Source: Actinocrispum wychmicini (GTDB lineage Bacteria; Actinomycetota; Actinomycetes; Mycobacteriales; Pseudonocardiaceae). Taken from it: DNA of 64,000 nt. Shown here piece by piece: positions 25,186 through 32,634 of this stretch. The notes beneath the pieces were generated by a model. It made no database searches. It saw nothing but the letters and a program-made list of their open reading frames with translations, and was not told the origin of the DNA. Location: NCBI RefSeq assembly GCF_004345645.1, contig NZ_SLWS01000003.1:186001-250000 (forward strand), written 5' to 3'. Position 1 is the first letter of the stretch; every line of letters starts with the position of its first letter. A program made the position numbers and the translations under genes.

Positions 25186-25938
25186 TCACGCCGTGACACC
25201 GCCGTCCACGACCAGGTCGTGTCCGACGAGGTAGCCCGCCTGGTCACCGGCGATCCACACCACCGCGTTCGCGATCTCGTCCACAGTGGCCACCCGGCCG
25301 ATGGGCACCGCGACGCGCAGGCGTTCGGCCCGATCCTCTTCGGTTTCACCTGGCCGCAGGGACATCGGGGTGTCCGAGGAGCCTGGGCTGACGGCGTTGA
25401 TGCGGATGCCGTCCGCGATGTGCTCCCGCGCGGCCGTCCGGGTCAGCGCGCTGACACCGGCTTTGGCGGCGATGTACGCGCTGAACCCGGGCAGCCGCCG
25501 GTGCGCGCCGAGGTTCGAGGCGATGTTGACGATGACACCGCCACCGTGCCGCCGCATGTGGCCGATCTCGTGCTTCATCGACAACCAGGTGCCGGTGAGG
25601 TTGGTGTCGAGCACCCGGGTCCACGTGTCGAGATCCATGTCGGCGACCGGCGCGGCGGCGGCGACACCCGCGTTGTTGACCGCGATGTGCAGGCCGCCGT
25701 GCCGCTCCACGGTCGTGGCCACCATCCGAGCGGTGTCCTCTTCGCTGGTCACGTCGGCGGTGATCGCGTCCGCGGTCCCACCGGCCTGGCGGACCAGGTC
25801 CACGGTGCCCGCCAGCGCGTCGGGGTTCCGGCCGGCCACGACGACGGTCGCGCCGGCGCTGGCGAACGCCTGGGCGGTGGCGCGGCCGATCCCCGAGCCG
25901 CCGCCCGTGATCAGCACGACTTCGCCGGGTGTGATCAT
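25186..25938 (-). CDS. Short-chain dehydrogenase/reductase (FabG-like)
   Basis: A 250-residue classical SDR: cofactor motif TGGGSGIG near the N-terminus, NNAG, active-site Ser in NIASNLG and the catalytic YIAAK. ATG at 25938 is chosen because GGAGG lies 7 bases before it; an earlier frame start would lie over the promoter dyad. The substrate is unknown. Two TetR-type palindromes lie upstream (25952-25969 and 26032-26041) but no tetR gene is adjacent, so control may come from elsewhere. Confidence 0.92.
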   Translation of the reverse strand: MITPGEVVLITGGGSGIGRATAQAFASAGATVVVAGRNPDALAGTVDLVRQAGGTADAITADVTSEEDTARMVATTVERHGGLHIAVNNAGVAAAAPVADMDLDTWTRVLDTNLTGTWLSMKHEIGHMRRHGGGVIVNIASNLGAHRRLPGFSAYIAAKAGVSALTRTAAREHIADGIRINAVSPGSSDTPMSLRPGETEEDRAERLRVAVPIGRVATVDEIANAVVWIAGDQAGYLVGHDLVVDGGVTA

Positions 25939-25951
25939 GAAAGCCTCCGAT

Positions 25952-26041
25952 CTTGACTGATCGGTCAAGTATAGGACAGCGCTGGATCAGCCTGTTCGGC
26001 GCGGTGGCGCTCTGATATGGGTTGAAACTGGACCGATCGGT
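25952..26041. promoter_or_regulatory. Two TetR-type palindromes upstream of SDR gene
   Basis: CTTGACTGATCGGTCAAG (25952-25969) is a dyad with one mismatch, and ACCGATCGGT (26032-26041) is a perfect palindrome sharing the GATCGGT core. They lie in the 103-base gap between the caspase gene end and the SDR start. Similar GACYGATCGGTC sites are common TetR-family operators. Confidence 0.6.
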
Positions 26042-27403
26042 TCACATAGCTATGTCGTTGAGGCGGGCGGCTGCCTCGCCGGCCCACCGGTCGTTGCCGG
26101 ACAGGACGGCCCTTCGGTACGCGGCCTTGGCCGCCGCGACTTCGCCTTCGCCGGCCAGCAGCGTGCCCACCATGACGAGGGCGCGCGCCGCCCACTCGGA
26201 ATGTCCACTGTGGATCGCTTGGTCGTACAGTTCTCGTGCCGCCCGGGTGTTGCCCTGTGCGGTGAGGTCGTCGGCGAGGAGGCTGGCGGCGGCCGGTGCC
26301 CATTCCGGGTGACCAGAGGCGATCGCAAGCCGGCACGCGGCCTCGCGGCCCTTCGCCTCCAGATGATGGGCGACGCGCACCGCGGCTCGGGGCGCCCAGT
26401 CCGGATGGCCGGACGCGGCGACCTGTTGGTAGGCGGCTGTCGCGCCCGGAATGTCGTCGCCCGCCTCAAGGAGAGGGCCCAGCAGGTCGGCTGCCAGCAC
26501 GCTCCAGTCACCGGCATTGCCACGCGCTGCCCGTTCGTACGCCTCACGTGCCGCGCGTAGCTGTCCGTTCCGTTCAGCTTCGCGTCCTCGCTGCACCTCT
26601 TCCCTCGCGTCGGCGGGGGACAGGAGCGGGACCGCGCGCTTCGGCGGGTTGATCGCGACCGGAGGGAGGGGACGCGCGCCGGCCGGTGTCCTGGCGAGCG
26701 CGATGACGTCGACCGCGGCGGCGAAACTGCGCTGCGGTCGGGAAAGCCGTTCTTCGCGCATCCGGTCGGCGACGTAGGTGTACACGTCGTCGACCGACAG
26801 ATAGCCGTCGCCGTCACTGTCTTCGGCCTTGGCGTCCAGGGCTTCGACGAGGAACCTGGTGAACGGGCTGGTGGTGTCGGCCGCGTCCGCGTCGGGCGCC
26901 AGCTCGGCTCCTCGGGACGCGGTCAGCACGAACCGTCCTTCGCCGGCGAGCTTGCCGGGGCCGGCGCTGCCTTTGAAGCTGCCGGCGTAGCAGCAGTCCA
27001 GGATCAGGATCTTGGCGGCCGCGGGGGAGGCGTCCACGACCGTGCTGACCGCGCTCGTGCTGACCGCGGTGGACACCAGCCGGTCCACCCGGGTGTCCTT
27101 GGCGCACAGGAAGAGTTCGTCGAACAGGCTGAGCTTGCCGTGCCCGCTGTAGTACAGCAGCAGCTGGTCGTCGCGGGTCGCGTCCAGGAAGAAGTCCTCG
27201 ATCCGGCGCAGCATCCCGCCGCGCGTCCGGTTCGACAGGACCTGGACGTGGTCCGGGTGGTAGAGCCCGGTTCGTTGACTGGTCAGCACCTCCTGGAGGT
27301 GCCGGACGTCCGCGCGCGGGCCGTTCAGCGCGGGCAGCTGGCCGGGGTCGCGCGGAAAGTCCCAGTTCGCGATGAGCAGGGCTTTGTGGACGCGGTCACC
27401 CAT
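26042..27403 (-). CDS. Caspase-family (C14) protease with EF-hand-like loop and helical repeats
   Basis: A 453-residue protein. The N-terminal caspase fold (about residues 5-245) has an intact His88/Cys138 dyad (YYSGHG and LILDCCYAG). Within it, DSDGDGYLSVDD matches a calcium-binding EF-hand loop. The C-terminal part (about 265-453) is four to five TPR-like repeats of about 36 residues with a recurrent SGHPxWAPxA motif. In such proteins the repeats usually gate or recruit the protease. It overlaps the end of the EACC1 gene by 8 bases, the gene order typical of actinobacterial EACC1-caspase conflict modules. The likely role is suicidal or regulatory proteolysis on stress or infection (inferred). 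It is divergent from two tail-baseplate genes. Confidence 0.9.
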   Translation of the reverse strand: MGDRVHKALLIANWDFPRDPGQLPALNGPRADVRHLQEVLTSQRTGLYHPDHVQVLSNRTRGGMLRRIEDFFLDATRDDQLLLYYSGHGKLSLFDELFLCAKDTRVDRLVSTAVSTSAVSTVVDASPAAAKILILDCCYAGSFKGSAGPGKLAGEGRFVLTASRGAELAPDADAADTTSPFTRFLVEALDAKAEDSDGDGYLSVDDVYTYVADRMREERLSRPQRSFAAAVDVIALARTPAGARPLPPVAINPPKRAVPLLSPADAREEVQRGREAERNGQLRAAREAYERAARGNAGDWSVLAADLLGPLLEAGDDIPGATAAYQQVAASGHPDWAPRAAVRVAHHLEAKGREAACRLAIASGHPEWAPAAASLLADDLTAQGNTRAARELYDQAIHSGHSEWAARALVMVGTLLAGEGEVAAAKAAYRRAVLSGNDRWAGEAAARLNDIAM

Positions 27404-27791
27404 TGCCGCGGGTCTGCTCCAACGCCGCGAGCAGCACCGTTTCCATGGCCTTGTCGCTGGTGCTGGTGCCGTCCAGGCTGATCCTGGTCGGTTCCCCGTC
27501 GCCGGCCTCGATGGTCAGGGTCAGCCGACGCGACCTGTCCCGGCCCAGCCAGCTCCGGAAGATCTCCACCGCGGCCGTGATCGCGCCCGAACTGCCCAAC
27601 GCGATGATCAACGTGTCCAGCGTGCCCTTGCTGCCCTCGGCCGCCGTGCCCGCCTTGGTGACCGGGCCGATGTTGGCCGCGGCCAACGACGTGCTCAATC
27701 CGCCGGCCTGCTTGCGCCACCCCGCGTCGTTCGGGTCGTACACCGAACTGGCCGGCTCGACCCGGACCTCGATCGCTCCATCGTCGTCCAC
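27396..27791 (-). CDS. EACC1-like effector-associated component
   Basis: About 131 residues. The hallmark is the glycine turn LIIALGSSGAITAAVEIFRS followed by WLGRDRSRRLTLTIE and a C-terminal helix, which matches the effector-associated constant component EACC1 described for NTP-dependent bacterial conflict systems. EACC1 is found next to caspase or other effectors, as here (8-base overlap with the caspase). The start is uncertain: GTG at 27791 begins the conserved N-terminus IEVRVEPAS and is chosen, but no clear ribosome site precedes it. The plus-strand frame running across it is a shadow. Confidence 0.72.
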   Translation of the reverse strand: MDDDGAIEVRVEPASSVYDPNDAGWRKQAGGLSTSLAAANIGPVTKAGTAAEGSKGTLDTLIIALGSSGAITAAVEIFRSWLGRDRSRRLTLTIEAGDGEPTRISLDGTSTSDKAMETVLLAALEQTRGNG

Positions 27792-27861
27792 GCCGACCAG
27801 GATGGCATGGCCGGCGGACCGGCTGCGATGCTGGTACGCCGCCGACTCCCGGAAGGACGCG

Positions 27862-29787
27862 ATGACCGATCCACTCCTTGACAGCCGGCGCTTCCAGGAC
27901 CTGCTCGACCAGGCGCGGCGGCTGGCCGACCAACGCGCCTGGGCCGCGGCCGGACCGTTGTCGGAACGTGCGCGGCAGGCGGTACTGCAGGCCACGGCGA
28001 TGGTGGTGGACCAACTCATCCACCGGGTCAACCAGCTGCCCGGCCGGCTGCACCGGTCGTTGCTGGACCTGGTCGGCATCCAGCGACGCCCGCCCACGGC
28101 GGCCACCGCCCCGGTGACCTTCCGGCTCACGGAACCGTTGCGTGACACCGTTGTGATACCCAGGGGTGTCGAGGTGTCCGACGAGTCCTCGAACGTCGTG
28201 TTCACGACCGTGCGGCGGCTCGAACTGGTCCCGGTGGAACTGGTCGCGTGCGCGGTCCGCTGGGCGTCCGCTCCAGGTCCGAGCGACATGACCGCCGTGC
28301 TGTTCGGCGAGCAGGGATTCGGGGCCTTCCCACCGTCGGTCACGGCGGGAAGTCAGCTTCTGCTGGGGCTTTCCGCGCCGGCGCCCGGCTGTCTCGTCTC
28401 GTTGGCTTTTGTCTGTGTGGAGACCGGCGGTGTGGGCGGCGACCCCAATGATCCGCCTCTGGTGTGGGAGGCGTGGACCGGGGACGACTGGTCGCGGTGC
28501 GGGGTCGATCGGGACGACACGGGCGGCCTCGACTTCGGCGGCGTGATCGTGCTGGATCTGCCCGCCGGTCACGTGACGTCGACTGTCGTCGGGCGCCGAG
28601 CCGCCTGGTTGCGGTGCCGGCTGGTCGAGCCGGAGCCTGGCCTGGCGACCTTCACCATCTCACCGAAGATCAAGTCGATCACCGCGGCGACCGTCGGCGG
28701 GACGACCGACGCGGTGCACGGCCGGCTGGTGGAGGACGAGCCGCTGGGTGTGTCCGAGGGGACTCCCGGACAGCGGTTCGTCCTCCGGCACCGGCCGGTG
28801 GCCATGAACCACGAGCCGCCTGTCATCGAGGTGGACGAGGACGGCTGGCAGCCGTGGCGGGTGGTGCCGACGTTCGCCCACAGCGGCCCTTTCGACCGCC
28901 ACGTCGTGGTCGACGCCGTGTCCGGTCACGTGATGTTCGGCCCGATGATCCGTGAACCTGACGGCACAGCCCGGATGTACGGCGCCTGCCCACCTGCGGA
29001 CGCGCTCGTTCGTGTTCGCCACTACTGGACCGGTGGTGGCGCGGAGGGGAATGTCCCTGTCGGCGCGTTGAGTGTATTGCGGACAGAGCTCTTCGGCATG
29101 CCACCGCACCGGATCGAGAACCGGGAACCCGGGATCGGTGGCTACGACGGGGAGTCCGAGGACCAGGTGCGTGTCCGTGCGCCCCACGACTTCAAGGCCC
29201 GTGATCGGGCGGTGACCGCGCAGGATTTCGAACAGTTGAGTCGGGAAGCCGCACCCGAACTCGCGCGGGTGCACTGTGCTGTCCAGGAAGACGGAGGCAT
29301 TCGGGTGTTGCTGGTGCCCAGCGTCGCCCGGGAGGAGTCCGGCCGGATCGCCTTCGACCAACTGGTGATCGTCCAGGACACAGTGGACCGCATAGCGTCC
29401 TTTCTGGACGAACGCCGAGTCCTTGGTACCAGGGTGATTGTCGAGCCCGTGTCGTACCAGGGATTCACTGTGGTGTGCGAGGTGATCTCGCGGCCGCTGG
29501 CCGATCGCGGTGAGGTCAACCGGTTGGCGTTGGCCGCTTTGTACCGGTACTTCGACCCGTTGGCGGGCGGCCGTGACGGGACTGGCTGGCCGTTCGGGCG
29601 GCCGGTCGGCATCGGTGACGTCCACGCCATCCTCGATCAGGTACCCGGTGTGGAGTACGTCGACAACGTCCTGCTGTTCCCGGCGAACGCGATGACCCGG
29701 GAACGCTTCGATGCCACCTCGCGGATCGCGGTCGACCGGTACGCCTTGCTGTTCGGCATCGAACACCAGATCCGGGTGCGGGACTGA
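27862..29787 (+). CDS. Phage-tail-like baseplate assembly protein (J-like)
   Basis: A 641-residue protein of the putative baseplate assembly family (gpJ-like) used in phage tails and contractile injection systems. The N-terminal helix DSRRFQDLLDQARRLADQ is typical; a central beta-rich part and a C-terminal J-like domain follow (DFKARDRAVTAQDFEQLSRE, TRVIVEPVSYQGFTV, VGIGDVHAILDQVPGVEYVD). ATG at 27862 has GGAAGG 5 bases upstream; the longer upstream frame antisenses EACC1. The next gene begins on its stop codon (TGATG). No sheath, tube, spike or ATPase genes are in the window, so this is either a partial system or a repurposed pair. Confidence 0.88.
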   Translation: MTDPLLDSRRFQDLLDQARRLADQRAWAAAGPLSERARQAVLQATAMVVDQLIHRVNQLPGRLHRSLLDLVGIQRRPPTAATAPVTFRLTEPLRDTVVIPRGVEVSDESSNVVFTTVRRLELVPVELVACAVRWASAPGPSDMTAVLFGEQGFGAFPPSVTAGSQLLLGLSAPAPGCLVSLAFVCVETGGVGGDPNDPPLVWEAWTGDDWSRCGVDRDDTGGLDFGGVIVLDLPAGHVTSTVVGRRAAWLRCRLVEPEPGLATFTISPKIKSITAATVGGTTDAVHGRLVEDEPLGVSEGTPGQRFVLRHRPVAMNHEPPVIEVDEDGWQPWRVVPTFAHSGPFDRHVVVDAVSGHVMFGPMIREPDGTARMYGACPPADALVRVRHYWTGGGAEGNVPVGALSVLRTELFGMPPHRIENREPGIGGYDGESEDQVRVRAPHDFKARDRAVTAQDFEQLSREAAPELARVHCAVQEDGGIRVLLVPSVAREESGRIAFDQLVIVQDTVDRIASFLDERRVLGTRVIVEPVSYQGFTVVCEVISRPLADRGEVNRLALAALYRYFDPLAGGRDGTGWPFGRPVGIGDVHAILDQVPGVEYVDNVLLFPANAMTRERFDATSRIAVDRYALLFGIEHQIRVRD

Positions 29788-30245
29788 TGGTGTCCGTCGC
29801 CACCGAACTCCCCACGGACCTCCGCGACGACCCCGCGGTCGTCTCCGTGGTCGCCGCGATCGACGCCATGTTGGCGCCTCTGTTCGACCTGGTCGACAAC
29901 CTCGACACCCACTTGGACGCGCACACCGCGCCGGCCGGGATCGTCGACTGGCTGGCCACCATCGTCGGCGCCTACTCCGACCGACCGCCGTCGCTCGACC
30001 AACGACGCCGGCTGGTCGCCGCCGCCCACGAGATCTCCCGTTGGTGGGGCACCAAACGCGGCCTGGCCGCCCTGGTCCGGGCCGACACCGGGACCGAGCC
30101 GGAGATCGTCGAGGACTTCTCCGGACCGCGGCCCCGGGTGTTGGTCCGTCTGTCCGGTGTGGACAGTGCGGACAGGCAACGGCTTCGGGCTCTTGTCGCC
30201 AGTGCTGTTCCTGTGCACGTTCAGGGCGAGGTTGAGATCAGGTAG
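29787..30245 (+). CDS. Phage tail protein (gpI-like)
   Basis: A 152-residue protein of the P2 gpI/TIGR02242-like family, the usual partner of J in baseplate wedges: MLAPLFDLVDNLDTHLDAHT, PAGIVDWLATIVG, then RRRLVAAAHEISRWWGTKRG, LAALV. It starts at the ATG sharing base 29787 with the J-like stop, so the two are co-translated and presumably bind. It would sit at the tail periphery. No other tail gene follows. Confidence 0.88.
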   Translation: MVSVATELPTDLRDDPAVVSVVAAIDAMLAPLFDLVDNLDTHLDAHTAPAGIVDWLATIVGAYSDRPPSLDQRRRLVAAAHEISRWWGTKRGLAALVRADTGTEPEIVEDFSGPRPRVLVRLSGVDSADRQRLRALVASAVPVHVQGEVEIR

Positions 30246-30382
30246 TCGTTGGCGCCAGTGCGTTGCGCGGGCACGCGCCTGGTTTCGTTGGGGGCCAGTC
30301 GGCACGGTCGTACTGAATCGTTTCAAGAGGTGGTAGGGCATAGGTTGGGTTCATTCGCATGGCGCGTGGCTGGGGAGGGCCG

Positions 30383-31102
30383 ATGGTGGCGTGCTGGCAG
30401 TGTGGTGAGCCGATATCCGAGGATGTGTCGCGGTGCCCGAGTTGTTCGGTGGTTCTGGCGCGTTGGTCTCCGCAAGTGGTGGCGGTGCCACCAACCCCGC
30501 CACCAGCCCCGCCACCAGCCCCGCCGCTACCTCCGCCGGTTGTCGGTCCGGTTCGGTCCGTTCTGGATCTGGGCACCGCCGTGGTGGTGCTGCTGTGTTG
30601 CGCCGGAGTGGGCCTGTTGTTCGGGATACTGACCCCCGACCTGGGCATGAGTGTTCTGACGGTGTTGTCGACCGTTGCGTCGATGGTCACGATGCTGGTG
30701 TGGACGTATCGGGCCAGGCGCAATGTCGAAGGTCTTGGCCGGCAACGTCGGAGTCCAGGGTGGGCCATCGGTGGGTGGTTCTGCCCGGGGGTGAACCTGT
30801 GGTTCCCGTTGCAGATCATCCTGGATGTCGGCGCGGTCGACCGGCCGCCCGGGAAGGCGAGGGCGTTTCCGCTGATCGCGTACGCCTGGTGGATCTGTTG
30901 GCTGGCCGCGTGGGTGTGTGCTGTGCAGTACAGGGAGGTCCACGTTCGAACCGTCCGTGGCGACACGTTTGTGAACTACTCCGTGTCGATGTACCTCGGG
31001 GGCACCGTGCTCAGCAAGGTGTTCGGTGCTGCTGCGGCGTTCCTGCTCGCCTTGCTCGTTCACAGCGTCTCGATCCGCCAGGAGCGGCGCGTACCGGCCT
31101 GA
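30383..31102 (+). CDS. DUF4328-like membrane protein with N-terminal zinc ribbon
   Basis: A 239-residue protein: zinc ribbon (CWQCGEPISEDVSRCPSC), Pro-rich linker (PPTPPPAPPPAPPLPPP) and four hydrophobic helices with the DUF4328-type stretch WAIGGWFCPGVNLWFPLQII. ATG at 30383 is preferred to the one at 30359, because GGAGGG directly precedes it and the ribbon then lies at the very N-terminus. Its role is unknown. It lies 137 bases after the tail genes and may be unrelated to them. Confidence 0.8.
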   Translation: MVACWQCGEPISEDVSRCPSCSVVLARWSPQVVAVPPTPPPAPPPAPPLPPPVVGPVRSVLDLGTAVVVLLCCAGVGLLFGILTPDLGMSVLTVLSTVASMVTMLVWTYRARRNVEGLGRQRRSPGWAIGGWFCPGVNLWFPLQIILDVGAVDRPPGKARAFPLIAYAWWICWLAAWVCAVQYREVHVRTVRGDTFVNYSVSMYLGGTVLSKVFGAAAAFLLALLVHSVSIRQERRVPA

Positions 31103-31119
31103 TCAGCACTTGACCAAGT

Positions 31120-31153
31120 TTAGAGAATCCTCTAAATTTAGAGTAGTCTCTAA
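31120..31153. promoter_or_regulatory. Tandem TetR operators
   Basis: Two perfect dyads with the same arms, TTAGAG-AATC-CTCTAA (31120-31135) and TTAGAG-TAGT-CTCTAA (31138-31153), are spaced 18 bases centre to centre, just before the TetR gene. Two turns of spacing would place two dimers on one face of the DNA. Confidence 0.9.
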
Positions 31154-31168
31154 CCAAGGGGTGTGTGG

Positions 31169-31786
31169 ATGATTGACGGGGGGTTGCGGGAGCGGCACAA
31201 GGCTCAGCGGCGGACTCGGATCCTCGACGCGGCGCGCGAGCTGCTGCGGGACAGTCCGGACTCGGTGCTCAGTACCGAGCGGATCGCCGAGCGGGCGGAG
31301 GTCGCTCCGGCCACTGTGTACAACCTGATCGGGCCGCGGGACAAGATCTGGGAGGCGCTCGCTGCCGGGTTCATGGACGACCTCGAGCGCCGGCTGGCGG
31401 TGTCGGGGGACTTCGACGCGCGTGCGGTGGTCAGGTTGACGGTCGGGCTTTTCGTGGACGATCCGGTTGTGTCGCGTCGGATGGTGCGTGGGTGGGAGGA
31501 AAGCGGCCTGGTGTTTCGCCGCAGTCCGCTCGTCCAGCTTCGGCGGGCGATAGCGGAGGCACGGACCCAGGGCGTCCTAAGGGACGACGTTGACCCGGAC
31601 GCGTTGGTTTCCGTTGTCGGCACGTCCTGTGTGGGGGCGTTGCATCAGTGGGTGGCCGGACTGATCGACGACGATCGGTTTCTCAAGCGTTGCCTGTTCG
31701 CGTTGGATGTCGTACTGGCCGCGGCGGCCGCGGATCCGCACCGCGATGAACTGTTGGCGCCGCTGCGGATTCGAGGTGCGACATGA
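31169..31786 (+). CDS. TetR family regulator
   Basis: A 205-residue repressor. The N-terminal helix-turn-helix (about residues 5-52) has RILDAARELLRDS and ERIAERAEVAPATVYNLI. The C-terminal ligand domain is of the general type. ATG at 31169 is chosen because AAGGGG lies 7 bases upstream; a GTG at 31163 is possible. It is preceded by two identical-arm dyads and overlaps the hydrolase by four bases (ATGA), so it should repress itself and that hydrolase. Confidence 0.9.
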   Translation: MIDGGLRERHKAQRRTRILDAARELLRDSPDSVLSTERIAERAEVAPATVYNLIGPRDKIWEALAAGFMDDLERRLAVSGDFDARAVVRLTVGLFVDDPVVSRRMVRGWEESGLVFRRSPLVQLRRAIAEARTQGVLRDDVDPDALVSVVGTSCVGALHQWVAGLIDDDRFLKRCLFALDVVLAAAAADPHRDELLAPLRIRGAT

Positions 31787-32634
31787 CAGCCTGCGCGTGG
31801 AGCTTTGTGGGTCGCGGCGGGATCCGACTGGTGGCGGACGTGTGGGGTCAGCCGTCCTCGCCGCCTCTCATCCTGCTGCACGGGGGTGGTCAGACGCGGC
31901 ACGCTTGGCGGCGGACCGGCCCCCGGCTGGCCACATTGGGGTGGCGGGTCATCTCCGTGGACCTACGGGGGCACGGCAACAGTGGATGGTCGGCCGACGG
32001 TGACTACGACCTCGAACTGTTCGCCTGGGACGTTCGGGAGCTCGTCGCCGAGGTCGGCGGGCGGCCGGTGTTGGTCGGTGCGTCGCTGGGCGGGGTGAGT
32101 TCGTTGCTCGCCGCCGGGGAGGAACCCATGGCGTCGATTCGGGCTCTGGTGCTTGTCGACGTCGCCCATCGACCGGATCCGCGGGGGGCTCGCCGGATTG
32201 TCGAGTTCATGCGTGGCCGGCCGGAGGGATTCGCCAGCGTCGACGAAGCGGCCGCGGCGGTGTCCGCCTACCTGACGCATCGTGCCCGCCCGGACGACCC
32301 TGAGGGCCTCCGGAACAACCTGCGGCGGCGCGGCGACCGGTGGGTCTGGCACTGGGATCCGCGAATGCTGGACAGCCTCGAAGGCCGGCTGGACCCGCCC
32401 GGCATGGCGGACCGGCTCCTCGACGCCGCACGCCACGCCGACGTGCCGATCCTGCTCGTCCGCGGCGGAATCAGCGACGTGGTGCGCGAAGACGTCGCCG
32501 AGGAGTTCTGTGCCAAGGTTCCCCTGGCGCGGGGCGTCGAAGTGGCGAACGCCGGACACATGGTGGCTGGCGATCGCAACGAGCACTTCATCGGTGCGAT
32601 CATCCCGTTCCTGCTGGAGATCGGGGTTCACTGA
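31783..32634 (+). CDS. Alpha/beta hydrolase
   Basis: A 283-residue alpha/beta hydrolase. The oxyanion HGGG motif is in LLHGGGQTRHAW; DLRGHGNSG follows; the nucleophile is Ser in GASLGG; and the catalytic His is in NAGHMVAGD. It resembles epoxide-hydrolase/lactonase-type small-molecule hydrolases. The start overlaps the TetR stop (ATGA). The last 7 bases overlap the convergent MFS gene. The TetR ligand may be its substrate. Confidence 0.9.
   Translation: MTACAWSFVGRGGIRLVADVWGQPSSPPLILLHGGGQTRHAWRRTGPRLATLGWRVISVDLRGHGNSGWSADGDYDLELFAWDVRELVAEVGGRPVLVGASLGGVSSLLAAGEEPMASIRALVLVDVAHRPDPRGARRIVEFMRGRPEGFASVDEAAAAVSAYLTHRARPDDPEGLRNNLRRRGDRWVWHWDPRMLDSLEGRLDPPGMADRLLDAARHADVPILLVRGGISDVVREDVAEEFCAKVPLARGVEVANAGHMVAGDRNEHFIGAIIPFLLEIGVH

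Noticed and set aside
27403..27861. N-terminal extension of the baseplate gene
   Set aside because: It lies antisense to EACC1, and the ATG at 27862 has a clear ribosome site and the family N-terminus.
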